DNA of 64,000 bases from NCBI RefSeq assembly GCF_000145235.1, contig NC_014391.1, positions 1,116,001-1,180,000 on the forward strand, written 5' to 3'. This stretch comes from Micromonospora aurantiaca ATCC 27029 (GTDB lineage: Bacteria > Actinomycetota > Actinomycetes > Mycobacteriales > Micromonosporaceae). The notes under the pieces were generated by a model that was not told the DNA's origin, did no database searches, and was given only the letters and a program-made list of their open reading frames with translations. The number at the start of each line of letters is the position of its first letter. Position 1 is the first letter of the stretch. Position numbers and translations under genes: made by a program. Shown piece by piece: positions 33,750-42,121 of this stretch.

Positions 33750-34202
33750 ATGACATGGTGGTCCGACCTGGTGGCGGCCGAGCCCGAGTTCGCGGCGCGG
33801 GTACGCGCCCGATTCGCGGTCCGCAAGCACGGCACGATGGCGACACTGCGGCGGGACGGCTCGCCGCGGATCAGCGGCACCGAGTTCGACTTCGGTGACG
33901 ACGGGCAGCTGCGGCTGGGCAGCATGGCCGGCGCGGTCAAGGCGCTCGACCTGCGCCGCGATCCCCGGGTGGCGCTGCACAGCCCAACCGAGGACGCCCC
34001 GCCGGACGACCCGTCCACCTGGGACGGAGACGCGAAGATCGCCGGCCGGGCGCACGAGGAGCCGCCCGCCGAGGACGGCTCGCACAGTTTCCGGATCGAG
34101 CTGACCGAGGTGGTGCTCACCCGGGTGGGCGACCCACCCGACCACCTCGTGATCGAGAGCTGGCACCCCACCCGAGGCCTCGAACGCCGCACCCGCCACT
34201 GA
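33750..34202 (+). CDS. Pyridoxamine 5'-phosphate oxidase-like split-barrel protein
   Basis: 150 residues from ATG 33750. MATLRRDGSPRISGTEFDFGDDGQLRLGSM and KALDLRRDPRVALHSP are standard in the PNPOx-like FMN/F420 split-barrel group. EIELTEVVLTRVGDPPDHLVIESWHP-like end supports it. Distinct from the one at 30621. Substrate unknown; not the vitamin B6 enzyme itself. Confidence 0.88.
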   Translation: MTWWSDLVAAEPEFAARVRARFAVRKHGTMATLRRDGSPRISGTEFDFGDDGQLRLGSMAGAVKALDLRRDPRVALHSPTEDAPPDDPSTWDGDAKIAGRAHEEPPAEDGSHSFRIELTEVVLTRVGDPPDHLVIESWHPTRGLERRTRH

Positions 34203-34240
34203 CCCGCCGCCCCGCCGCCCCGCCGGCCCGCTGACACGCG

Positions 34241-34299
34241 TCGATCATGAAGTTAGCGGCCTTGGATGCCCGTTTTGCCGCCGCCAACTTCATGATCGA
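34241..34299. repeat. Long inverted repeat (Micromonosporaceae-type intergenic element)
   Basis: Arms TCGATCATGAAGTTAGCGGC (34241-34260) and GCCGCCAACTTCATGATCGA (34280-34299) pair over 20 bases with one mismatch, around a 19-base loop. The sequence family looks familiar as a dispersed element in Micromonospora and Salinispora intergenic regions. Could act as a terminator for the gene ending at 34202 or be a non-autonomous repeat. Confidence 0.7.
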
Positions 34300-34344
34300 C
34301 CCGACGGCCTCGGGTGGGCGCGGTCCACCGTGGCTGAGTACGGG

Positions 34345-34394
34345 AGATCTTGGTACGGAATGGCCCCTGTGGGGGCGGAAATCCTCCAAGATCT
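34345..34394. repeat. Second inverted repeat AGATCTTGG / CCAAGATCT
   Basis: Perfect 9-base ends (34345-34353 and 34386-34394) with a further GCCCC/GGGGC match inside and a GTG-rich loop. Arrangement as in a small palindromic element; composition differs from the first one. Confidence 0.55.
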
Positions 34395-34534
34395 GTCCTG
34401 CTGGGGTGGTCGGCGCCGGGCAGGCGTGGGAATTGCGAGGGCTGATGCCTTCTGCAAGATCGCGTTCTGTGTCATCCTCCCTACGGCGAGCCACGGGGCC
34501 GGGCCGCTCGCCGCCGGTGGCCGAGGGAGGGTCG

Positions 34535-36127
34535 GTGGCTGAGGACGACATCGCGCGTACCGGGATCCGGGTCGGGGGCTGGCTGCCCACACCGGACGAC
34601 GGGGTCGACGCGCCGGAGCGCCCCGCCGGTCCACGCCGCCTCCCTGGGGACACGGATCCCGCCACGCCCCGGACGGTGAACCCGCCGGACGGCGAGCACC
34701 CAGCGGCCGACGCGGACGATCGGGTCTCCGTGGGGGACCTGGAACCGCCGGGTACCGCTGTCTGGCCGCCTCCGCGTACCGCCGGCCCGCCGACTCCCGA
34801 TCTTCCCGCCGCGGGCCCGCTTCCAGCCAACATGCCCGTGCCCGGCACGCTCCCCGCAGGCCCTCCCGCGCCCGGCCCTCCTACGTCGACTCCGCCCAGC
34901 TCCGGCCCGCCAGCCTCCCGGACGCTCGGGCCAGGCCCGCCAACCTCCCGGACGCTCGGGCCAGGCCCGCTCGCCTCCGGGAGGTCGGCGTCGGCGCCCG
35001 AGCCGCGTCCGAGTCCGCCCGGCGGCCGGGTTCCGCTGGTCGGGCCGGCCCCGATCGGGTTGCACCTGTCCGGCCCGTCACCGGTCCGGCCGGGCGCCGC
35101 CGACGAGCCGGCCGGCTCGGGTCTGCCTCAGGAGGCGGAGGCGAGACCGGGCCGGCACTCCGCCCGGGAGAGCATCCCGGCGCGCCTCGCCGGCCTGACC
35201 GGCGGCCTGTCCGACGTGACCGGCGGGATGGGCGCCCGGCTGCGCGCCGCCGCCCGAGCGGCGAGGACCCGGCTGAGCCGGACCCTCGCCCCGATCGCCG
35301 GTCCGATGCGCCCCCCGCCCGACGCCCCGGCCACCCGCGTCGCCGCGGCCCGGGCGCGGCGTCGACGCCGGCGCGCCGTACTGGCGGCCGTGGCCGTGAC
35401 CGGCCTGGTGGCGGCGCTGGCGTACGCGGCCCGGTCGTCCACGCCACCCCCGCTGGCCCGGGAGACCGCGCCCGTGGCGGCACCCGGCAACCAGGCACCC
35501 GGCAACCAGGCACCGAGCGGCCAAGCGCCCAGCGGTCAAGCTCCGGGCGACCAGGCGCCGGCCACCGGCGACCCGGTCGCACCCGGCGGGCCGCTGCTCG
35601 ACGTGGACCTGGCGCCGCTGCCGGGGTCGTTGTCGCTCACCGACCTCGGTACGCGGGACTGGCGGCACTGGGGCGGGACCGGCGCGGACAGCTTCCATCG
35701 CAAGGTGGGCGGTACGGGCGAGATCCAGGATCCGGGTGGCGAGCGGCTGGAGCACAACGCGGGCGCTTGTGATCTCCAGTGGACCGACGGCACGCCGACG
35801 GCGCGTCAGGAGGGCACCCGGGCGGGTGTCTTCCAGCGCGGCGCCGGGAAGAGCTTCACGCTCGGCGTGGCCGGGAGTGGGGATGTGCGTACGGTCCGCC
35901 TGTTCGTCGGCACGTTCTCGGCCGGTGCGCGGCTCGACCTGTCGCTGTCCAGCGGTGGCGATCCCGCCGTCCGCGAGGTCGCCCTCGCGGCGGGCGACCG
36001 CTTCTACCAGTACGTCATCCGCTTCCGGGCGGCCCCCGGGGAGCGGCTGCTGATCAGGTGGCACGCCCTGACCGTGACCGGGGGGCAGAACGACGGGGTG
36101 GCGTTGCAGGCGATCACGGTAAGCTGA
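34535..36127 (+). CDS. Membrane-anchored protein with Pro-rich arm and C-terminal beta-sandwich
   Basis: 530 residues from GTG 34535 behind GGGAGG. A long Pro/Gly/Ser/Thr-rich cytoplasmic arm contains a 30-base direct repeat (encoding RTLGPGP twice); a basic stretch (RARRRRRRAV) then a single helix (VLAAVAVTGLVAALAYAA, about 285-302). Outside, APGNQ-type pentapeptide repeats (316-345) lead to a domain of about 165 residues with DWRHWGGTGADSFHRKVGGTGEI, GVFQRGAGKSFTLGV and VRTVRLFVGTF...LDLSLSSGGD. The same domain ends the next gene, which also has a single anchor. Probably displays a binding domain on the outer face; ligand unknown. Confidence 0.8.
   Translation: MAEDDIARTGIRVGGWLPTPDDGVDAPERPAGPRRLPGDTDPATPRTVNPPDGEHPAADADDRVSVGDLEPPGTAVWPPPRTAGPPTPDLPAAGPLPANMPVPGTLPAGPPAPGPPTSTPPSSGPPASRTLGPGPPTSRTLGPGPLASGRSASAPEPRPSPPGGRVPLVGPAPIGLHLSGPSPVRPGAADEPAGSGLPQEAEARPGRHSARESIPARLAGLTGGLSDVTGGMGARLRAAARAARTRLSRTLAPIAGPMRPPPDAPATRVAAARARRRRRRAVLAAVAVTGLVAALAYAARSSTPPPLARETAPVAAPGNQAPGNQAPSGQAPSGQAPGDQAPATGDPVAPGGPLLDVDLAPLPGSLSLTDLGTRDWRHWGGTGADSFHRKVGGTGEIQDPGGERLEHNAGACDLQWTDGTPTARQEGTRAGVFQRGAGKSFTLGVAGSGDVRTVRLFVGTFSAGARLDLSLSSGGDPAVREVALAAGDRFYQYVIRFRAAPGERLLIRWHALTVTGGQNDGVALQAITVS
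34914..34970 (+). repeat. 27-base exact direct repeat, 30-base period
   Basis: Copies at 34914-34940 and 34944-34970 inside the Pro-rich arm. Recent slippage or recombination is likely. Confidence 0.75.
35480..35560 (+). repeat. 15-base coding repeats (APGNQ/APSGQ)
   Basis: Five near-identical 15-base units encoding a Gln/Pro/Gly-rich stalk between the membrane helix and the outer domain. Confidence 0.7.
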
Positions 36128-36252
36128 GCGGCCGGTCCGGCGGGCGGTCGTCAGGTAACGAACTGGAAACGCCCGTCACTCGACATATGGCGCAAAGAGC
36201 CGTGCGGTGACACCGTGAAGCCCGTCGCGCACCTGTCGTTTCCGGCGGTGTC

Positions 36253-37158
36253 GTGACCGAAGTGGAGGGTGTGGTGGGCCAGGAGGACCGTCCGCGTACC
36301 GGCCCCGGCTCGCACCGGCACGGCCTTCCGCGTACCCGGTCCGCGCTGCGCCGGCTGCGCCGCCGGAGGCGGCTGATGCTGGAAGGGCTGGCCGCGGTCC
36401 TCTGCCTGGCGGCGCTGGCCGTCTACCTCGGCGTCGAACGGCACGACACGCCACGCGAGGAGCACGCCGGGGTGCCGGTGGCGCCGCCCGGCCGGGTCGG
36501 GCTGCCGAACGAGGCCGGCGACTCGGTGGTCAACCCGGGGCTGCGTCCCCGGCAGCGGCCGCCTTCGCCGAGCCCGTCGCCGTCCACGCCGTCCCCGTCA
36601 CCGACGCCGGCGTTGCCGCCGACCGTCACCGTCACCCGCGCCGAGGTGCCCGCCACTGTCGACCTCACCGCCGCCGGCCCCACCGACTGGGTCCACTGGG
36701 GGCTCACCGGTGCCGACCGGACGGTCCGCAAGCGGGGCGGCTCCGGCGAGATCCGCGACGAGGGCGGCCGGGGGCGGCGGGAGAGCTTCAGCAACAACCC
36801 CGAGGCGTACGCCTGGCGTGACGGCAACCCGGTCGCGTCGGCGAGCGGCACCATGTCCGGCGTCTACACCTGCAACCGGGGCAGCGGGTTCAACCTCGCG
36901 GTTGCGGCCGACGGGCAGCAGCGCACGGTGCGTCTGTACGCCGGGCTCTGGATGGCCCGCGGCCGCCTCGACGTGCGCGTCTCCAGCGGCGGCCCGGTGA
37001 CCACGCTGCGGATGGAGGATCCGCACACCGCGCTCACCGCCGAGTTCACGATCAAGTTCCGCGCCCCGCGCGGCGCGAAGCTGCTGATGAACTGGACGGT
37101 GGAGGAGTCGCTCGGCGACTGCGGCAACGTCAGTCTCCAGGCGGTGGCGCTGCGCTGA
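36253..37158 (+). CDS. Membrane-anchored protein, paralogue of the preceding gene
   Basis: 301 residues. Arg-rich start (RSALRRLRRRRRLM), one helix (LEGLAAVLCLAALAVYLGV, 43-61), a Ser/Pro stalk (SPSPSPSTPSPSPTP), then the shared beta-sandwich: DWVHWGLTGADRTVRKRGGSGEI, GVYTCNRGSGFNLAV, QRTVRLYAGLW.., LDVRVSSGG. It keeps the order of the outer domain in the 34535 gene but lacks its long cytoplasmic arm. Two cysteines (TCNRG and GDCGN) can pair. Start is a GTG at 36253. Binding or adhesion role is a guess from layout. Confidence 0.8.
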   Translation: MTEVEGVVGQEDRPRTGPGSHRHGLPRTRSALRRLRRRRRLMLEGLAAVLCLAALAVYLGVERHDTPREEHAGVPVAPPGRVGLPNEAGDSVVNPGLRPRQRPPSPSPSPSTPSPSPTPALPPTVTVTRAEVPATVDLTAAGPTDWVHWGLTGADRTVRKRGGSGEIRDEGGRGRRESFSNNPEAYAWRDGNPVASASGTMSGVYTCNRGSGFNLAVAADGQQRTVRLYAGLWMARGRLDVRVSSGGPVTTLRMEDPHTALTAEFTIKFRAPRGAKLLMNWTVEESLGDCGNVSLQAVALR

Positions 37159-37245
37159 GCGGGGACAGTTTGTCCGTCGCGTACCCGGCCGGGCGTCGTA
37201 CGTTTCGGTTGTCCCGTCCGACCATCCTCTGTGGAGGCCCGACCG

Positions 37246-37557
37246 ATGACCGGCCCTGCCCCCGTCGCCCCCGCCCGCCCGCGCACCGACTGTGACGTGC
37301 TGCGCGAGATCCCGATGCCGCCGTACGTGACGGTCGAGGACGTCCAGTTCGCGGTGCGGGCGGTGGTGGTGCACGCGCCGCGGGCCTGGTCGGGCGGGAC
37401 CATCTGCCGCAACGACGCCAGCCCGCACCCGTGCCGCCTGCACGTGTGGGGCCGCCGGGTGCTCACGCTGCGCGGGCTGCCGTCGGCCGAGATCGACGCG
37501 CTGGTCGAGCGCGGCGATCCCGCGGCCGACCCGCGTCCGTACCGCCCCGGTGCCTGA
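37246..37557 (+). CDS. CRND/WGRR small-protein family
   Basis: 103 residues from ATG 37246 behind GTGGAGG. It shares with the gene at 28151 the core VEDVQFAVRAVVVHAPRAW...CRNDASPHPCRLHVWGRRVL, with Cys54 and Cys63, and GLPSAEIDALVERGDP. It lacks the Pro/Ala tail of that paralogue, so this is probably the ancestral form. No signal peptide. Function unknown; a small metal-binding or partner protein is possible. Confidence 0.8.
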   Translation: MTGPAPVAPARPRTDCDVLREIPMPPYVTVEDVQFAVRAVVVHAPRAWSGGTICRNDASPHPCRLHVWGRRVLTLRGLPSAEIDALVERGDPAADPRPYRPGA

Positions 37558-37579
37558 GCACCGGGGCGGCACGGGCCGG

Positions 37580-39163
37580 TCAGCAGAGCGCGGGCTTCAC
37601 CCAGGAGCACTCCCGGCCCTCCGGCACGCGCGGCGACTCGGGCGCGGCCGGCACCGTCCGCCGGGCGGTCGCCGTCTCCTTCTCGGTGTACGAGGCCAGC
37701 GCGATGGCGATCTGGTCCTCCAGCCTTTTCACCGACGAGGTGAGGTAGTTGTTCAGCACGATCGAGAAGGCGAGCAGCCGCCCGTCGGCGTCGGTGACGT
37801 AGCCGGAGAGCGCTGACGCGCCGGTCAGGCTGCCGGTCTTGGCGTGCACGTTGTTCGCTGCTGCCGTGCCGCCCATCCGGCTGCGCAGCGTTCCGCCCAC
37901 GAACCGGTCCGGGTTGCCGGCCACCGGCAGCGCGGCGTACCAGGTGTCGAACCACGGTTCGGCGCGGACCGCCGAGAGCAGCGTGACGAACTGGGCCGGC
38001 GGGACGAGGTTGCGCCGGGACAGCCCGGAACCGTCGCGTTGGCGCAGCGTGCCGGTGTCCACTCCGGCGTCGCCCACGTACCCGCTGATCGCTGACAGCC
38101 CGGCGGCCCAGGTGCCGGATCCGGAGAGTTGCCGGCCCAGTTCCTTGGTCAGCACCTCGGCGTGACCGTTGTTGGAGAGCTTGAGGAACGGCACCATCAG
38201 GTCGGCCAGCGGCATCGAGTCGTGCCGGGCGAGCGGCTTGGCGGTGTCGGGGGTGGCGGTGCCGAGCACGGTCCGGCCGAGCACCCGTACGCCGTGCCGC
38301 CGCAGCGCGGAGCGGAACACGTCGGCGGCGTACCCGGTCGGTTCCCACACGGTGACCCAGTCGCTCTCGGCGGCCTGGCCGACGGCGATCTGGCCGGTCA
38401 CCACCACCGTGTTGCCGCCGTGCTCGCGCTCGAAGGAGATGGTGGTCTCGCCGTCGGCGACCGTCTCGGCCCGGTTGTCGATCCGCAGCCAGCCGTTGTC
38501 AGGCGTCATGGTGATCTTCGGCCGGGCGCCGGCCCGGGTGCCCGGCGCGGCGTGGACGATCACGGTGCCGGCGTCGTAGTCGGTGTCCGGGGCCACTGTC
38601 AGCGCCGACACCTGGGCGGCGTAGTAGTAGGGCTCGTCGTCCCAGGTCCAGTCCGGACCGAGGCGGCCCCTGTCGTACCGGGTGTCGTCGGCGATCAGAT
38701 CGCCCGCGACCACGCGTACGCCGGCCGCGGCGACCTGCTCGGCGAGCCGGTCGTAGTCGGCGGCGAGGATGGTGGGGTCGCCGCCGCCGCGCAGGTAGAG
38801 GTCGCCGGAGAGCATCCCGGCGCGCCGCGGCCCGTCGGCGCTCACCTCGGTGGTGAAGCGGTGGCCCGGACCGAGGAGTTCCATCGCCGCCGCCGAGGTG
38901 AGCAGCTTCGTGTTGGAGGCGGGGATGAGCCGCCGGGTGCCGTTGCGGTCGTAGAGCGTGCGGCCGGTGGCGGTGTCCACGACGACCACGCCCGCCTGTG
39001 CCCCGTTGAGCCGGCTGTCGGCGAGGACGGCGTCGATGGTGGCGTTCAGCCGGGTCTGCGCGGGGGTGGGCGCTTCGGCGGTGGCGGTGGTGGTGCCGGC
39101 GGCAGCCGCGGTGGCGACCAGCGCCAGCACCGCGAGCGCCCGGGGGAATAGGCGACGATGCAT
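37580..39163 (-). CDS. dacB: D-alanyl-D-alanine carboxypeptidase/endopeptidase, PBP4 (S13)
   Basis: 527 residues. Signal peptide (LFPRALAVLALVATAAAAG). Penicillin-binding motifs: SNTK (Ser83, Lys86), SNN (330-332) and KTG (442-444), in the S13 order with the large insertion between motif 1 and motif 2. It trims D-Ala or cuts cross-links in peptidoglycan outside the cell. A Tyr/Trp-rich segment (DWTWDDEPYYYAAQVSAL) is a family mark. C-terminus has an extra short Cys pair. Transcribed alone; start region not unusual. Confidence 0.94.
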   Translation of the reverse strand: MHRRLFPRALAVLALVATAAAAGTTTATAEAPTPAQTRLNATIDAVLADSRLNGAQAGVVVVDTATGRTLYDRNGTRRLIPASNTKLLTSAAAMELLGPGHRFTTEVSADGPRRAGMLSGDLYLRGGGDPTILAADYDRLAEQVAAAGVRVVAGDLIADDTRYDRGRLGPDWTWDDEPYYYAAQVSALTVAPDTDYDAGTVIVHAAPGTRAGARPKITMTPDNGWLRIDNRAETVADGETTISFEREHGGNTVVVTGQIAVGQAAESDWVTVWEPTGYAADVFRSALRRHGVRVLGRTVLGTATPDTAKPLARHDSMPLADLMVPFLKLSNNGHAEVLTKELGRQLSGSGTWAAGLSAISGYVGDAGVDTGTLRQRDGSGLSRRNLVPPAQFVTLLSAVRAEPWFDTWYAALPVAGNPDRFVGGTLRSRMGGTAAANNVHAKTGSLTGASALSGYVTDADGRLLAFSIVLNNYLTSSVKRLEDQIAIALASYTEKETATARRTVPAAPESPRVPEGRECSWVKPALC

Positions 39164-39480
39164 GGGAAGATGCTGCCACGGAGATTTCCTGCGGGAAAGG
39201 CTCCGGCGCGAAAGGTTATTTGCGGGCCGCCGATGCGGTCACCGCAAACCCCCGGTGTTCCCGGTACGGCTCGGGGAAAACACCTGTTCACCGGGGAGCG
39301 GCCGATCGCCGGGTTCCGTTTGACGGATGACCTGGCAGCGGGCACGGTGGGGGTGAGGGCGGTGGAACCGCCCTGCTTCCAGCGCGGCGAGATCGTGTCT
39401 CGCCCGCTTCCGGGTCGCGAGCCGACCGCGTGGGCCGTGTCGCCCGCGAAACCCGACATCCAGCCATGAGGAGTTCAGCC
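39164..39480. other. Divergent intergenic region of 317 bases
   Basis: Between the PBP4 gene and the HesB-like gene. TTGACG at 39320-39325 with CACGGT 17 bases later is a weak promoter candidate for the plus-strand gene. No further element or gene seen. Confidence 0.4.
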
Positions 39481-39762
39481 ATGCTGACCATGACCGACAA
39501 CGCCGTCCTGGTGATCCGTGACCTCGCCGCCCAGCAGGACGTCGCCGACGCCGGCGGGCTGCGCATCGCCGCCGACACCGACGCCGGTTCGCTCTCGATC
39601 GAGCTGGTGCCGCAGCCGGTGCAGGGCGACCAGGTGGTGGACACCGAGGGTGCGCGCATCTTCCTCGACTCGGACGCGGCCGAGCTGCTCAACGACACGT
39701 CGGTGGACGCGATGGTCGACGAGGAGGGCGTGGTCCAGTTCGGGTTCACCGAGAAGGAGTGA
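39481..39762 (+). CDS. HesB/IscA-like protein without cysteines
   Basis: 93 residues; ATG 39481 behind GAGGAG, or ATG 39490. MTDNAVLVIRDLAAQ, GLRIAADTDAGSLSIELVPQP, GDQVVDTEGARIFLDSDAAELL...VDEEGVVQFGFTE follow the fold of A-type iron-sulfur carrier proteins, but all three metal-binding cysteines are missing, as in the Fe-S-biogenesis-domain family of actinobacteria and firmicutes. It should not carry a cluster. Role unknown. Convergent with the beta-like gene, 2 bases between stops. Confidence 0.82.
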   Translation: MLTMTDNAVLVIRDLAAQQDVADAGGLRIAADTDAGSLSIELVPQPVQGDQVVDTEGARIFLDSDAAELLNDTSVDAMVDEEGVVQFGFTEKE

Positions 39763-39764
39763 GC

Positions 39765-40781
39765 TCAGCCGGCGCGCTGGTCCGGTTCCGGCCGGACCAG
39801 CGCGGCCAGCACGTGCGCCAGGTGGTGCGAGGTGCTCCACGCGATCCAGTTGGCGGGTGAGCCCGCGCCGGCACCCCGCCGGGCCCGCCGGACGATCTCG
39901 TGGTCGCCCCACGAGAAGCCGGCCCCGGCCGAAGACCAGTGCGGCGCGGCAGTGAGTGTGCGGCACAGGTCGGCGAAGCGCTCGTCGCCCCGCCCACCCC
40001 GCCGCGACCAGCGGTAGACCCACCACGCGTCGTCGGCTGCCCAGCGCAGCGTCGGTGTCCGGTCGCCCGGCTCGTCCGCGTCGCGTACCGCGCAGCCGAC
40101 GCCGTAGTCGCCGTACCCGAGGCGCAGATCAGCCAGGCGCCGCCAGAGCGACCAGTCGTACCGTTCCAGGCGGACCGGTTCGTCCACCCGCAGCCGGGAC
40201 AGGGACGGCGGCATCCCGCCGGCCGCCGCCGTCACCGAGCGCCAGGCGTGCCGCCGGGCCCACTGCGCCGCCCGCCGGACCCTCGGCTCGGCCAGCCGGA
40301 CGTCGGCCTGGCAGCACACGTCCCCGGCGTCGAGCAGCAGGTCGCACTGCTCGGGCAGCAGGCCGGTCACCCGCCACACCCGTTCCGCGGCCGCGGTTGC
40401 GGCGTCCGGCCCGGCCCGGTCCGGGCCGACGCGCAACCGGACGACCGCGTGGTGTGCCCAGGCCCGGGCCGCCGCGCCGTGCGCGGCCAGCCGCCGGTCA
40501 CTGTCCGCGAGACCGATGACCGGCACCAGCGGTACGCCCCAGCGAACCGGGTCGTGTTCCGTGGCATCCGGCAGCGCCGACACGTCGACGGCGGGCAGCA
40601 GCCCGGCGGGCAGCCGGATCAGGGAGTCCACGATGGACGTCGCGTCCGCCGGGACGTCGAGGATCGGTGCGAGCAGCGCGGCGGAGGCGTCGTCGAGCCG
40701 GGCCAGCGCCTCCAGTTCCCCGCGCCGTGCGGCCAGCACCGGGCGGTAGACCGGAGATCGACCTCGGAGCGGCGGCACCAT
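39765..40781 (-). CDS. T4 beta-like protein (PF14350-type)
   Basis: 338 residues. Opens YRPVLAARRGELEALARLDDA, then LLAPILDVPADATS, VPLVPVIGLADSD and EQCDLLLDAGDV, in the order of the beta protein family: a TIM-barrel-like fold that begins with YxPxLxxxxGExxAL. Members are found in phages and defence-like contexts, and are often paired with a regulator; here the next genes look unrelated. A Gly-rich Arg stretch lies near 285. Function unknown. Family call by eye, moderate confidence. Confidence 0.6.
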   Translation of the reverse strand: MVPPLRGRSPVYRPVLAARRGELEALARLDDASAALLAPILDVPADATSIVDSLIRLPAGLLPAVDVSALPDATEHDPVRWGVPLVPVIGLADSDRRLAAHGAAARAWAHHAVVRLRVGPDRAGPDAATAAAERVWRVTGLLPEQCDLLLDAGDVCCQADVRLAEPRVRRAAQWARRHAWRSVTAAAGGMPPSLSRLRVDEPVRLERYDWSLWRRLADLRLGYGDYGVGCAVRDADEPGDRTPTLRWAADDAWWVYRWSRRGGRGDERFADLCRTLTAAPHWSSAGAGFSWGDHEIVRRARRGAGAGSPANWIAWSTSHHLAHVLAALVRPEPDQRAG

Positions 40782-41060
40782 ACTTCAATGTAGCCAGACG
40801 ATTGCGCTGCGTCATGGCTTCCGGTCGGCTCCGGTGCCGGAGCGGGCGTCGCAGGGGTCGGCGGAGCCGGTCGCGAATCGACCGTAGGACCGACGTTTCC
40901 GCAGCTCAGAGCTGTCCACTGTCAGTGATCGGACAGTCCTCCGGCTGGTTGCCGGGCGGCTCGCCGACATAGCGTCGGAATCACCGAGGGGGACCGCCGA
41001 CGATCGCCCGGACGCGTACGAACGCCTCCTGCCGGCGTACCGGCGGGAGAGAGGATCACC

Positions 41061-41465
41061 ATGCCCAGCCGTAGAGCTAGGAGGGAAACCACCGGCCAGC
41101 CGATCCCGAGCATGCGGGAGGCCGCGCGCGCCGACACCGAGATCAACTCGTGTTCGCCGGTCGGGTTGCCGGCCACCGCACGCATGCTGTTCGCCGTGGT
41201 CGACGCCAACGGAAGGCTCGTCCGCGGCCTCGGCGCCACCTCGGCCACCCGGCTCGCCGCCGGGATGTACCAGGTCTCGTTCGACCAGGACGTGGCCGGA
41301 GCGGCGTACGTCGGGACGGTCGGCCCCGCGACCGCCAACGGGCTGGTCCCGCAGGGTGTCATCACCGTGGCGCCGCGCTCGGGCATCGCCAACGCGGTGT
41401 TCGTCGAGACGCACGGCACGAGCGGGCACGCGGACCGCCCGTTCCACCTGGCCGTGCTGGCCTGA
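41061..41465 (+). CDS. Hypothetical protein with a beta-rich domain
   Basis: 134 residues; ATG 41061 behind GAGAGAGG. No signal peptide. FAVVDANGRLVRGLGATSATRLAAGMYQVSFDQDVAGAAYVGTVG and ITVAPRSGIANAVFVETHG, DRPFHLAVLA suggest a beta-sandwich like those that end some tail-fibre or surface proteins; I have no family name. Isolated, between a divergent beta-like gene and the cupin gene. Confidence 0.6.
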   Translation: MPSRRARRETTGQPIPSMREAARADTEINSCSPVGLPATARMLFAVVDANGRLVRGLGATSATRLAAGMYQVSFDQDVAGAAYVGTVGPATANGLVPQGVITVAPRSGIANAVFVETHGTSGHADRPFHLAVLA

Positions 41466-41714
41466 CCGGACGCGCAGACGAGCGCACGGCGCCGCACGAC
41501 CTCCGGTCGTAACGTCGCCGCGCTCCGGCCGTCTCCCACCACCGCAGCCGTACGGCGGTACGCCGGCGGGGACCTGGCTCGACCGGCCCAGCCCGCACCG
41601 GTCTTGTCGGCAGCACATGCCCCCTCTCAGGGGATCCAAACCGGATCGGCGTGGGGAATTCCACCATCTGCGACTCCCGGCGTGGCGGGCGCGGGATCGG
41701 GGTATGAGCGGACC

Positions 41715-42107
41715 ATGGAGCATTTCACGATCGCGACAGTCGCCGAGAAGAGTCCCGACTTCCGCCGCGTGCTCTGGACCGGGGAGCACACCCAGCTGGT
41801 CATCATGACCATTCCGCCGGGCGGCGAGATCGGCGAGGAGGTCCACGAGGGCATCGACCAGATCCTCACGTTCGTCAGCGGCACCGGCGAGGCGCGGGTG
41901 GCCGGGGAGAAGAAGGAGGTCGTCTCCGGCGACCTGGTGGTCGTGCCGGCCGGCACGAAGCACAACTTCGTCAACACCGGGCCGAACCCGCTGGTCCTCT
42001 ACACCGTCTACGGTCCGCCGGAGCACGCCGACGGCGCGGTGCACAAGACGAAGGAGGAGGCGGACGCCGCCGAGGAGGCGGGCGAGGACGAGCCGCCGAC
42101 GTCCTGA
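41715..42107 (+). CDS. Cupin-domain protein
   Basis: 130 residues from ATG 41715. Single cupin barrel with motif 1 GEEVHEGIDQILTFVSGTGEARV and motif 2 GDLVVVPAGTKHNFVNTG; His in both motifs should bind a metal. A charged tail (KTKEEADAAEEAGEDE) follows. Common small actinobacterial protein, possible isomerase or sugar-related; function open. An upstream in-frame start at 41604 has no ribosome site. Confidence 0.9.
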   Translation: MEHFTIATVAEKSPDFRRVLWTGEHTQLVIMTIPPGGEIGEEVHEGIDQILTFVSGTGEARVAGEKKEVVSGDLVVVPAGTKHNFVNTGPNPLVLYTVYGPPEHADGAVHKTKEEADAAEEAGEDEPPTS

Positions 42108-42121
42108 CGCCCGGTGCGCAC

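Larger units (their letters stand above)
34203..34534. other. Intergenic region of 332 bases with two inverted-repeat elements
   Basis: Less GC-rich than its surroundings. It contains the repeats at 34241-34299 and 34345-34394 and ends in the ribosome site GGGAGG for the next gene. No gene seen. Confidence 0.6.

Noticed and set aside
39158..39469. Open frame in the gap between the PBP4 and HesB-like genes
   Set aside because: No ribosome site and no protein-like features; it starts inside the opposite gene's first codons.
41620..41634. Short CCCCT/AGGGG inverted repeat before the cupin gene
   Set aside because: Only 5 bases per arm and 155 bases after the previous gene; too weak to call a terminator or operator.
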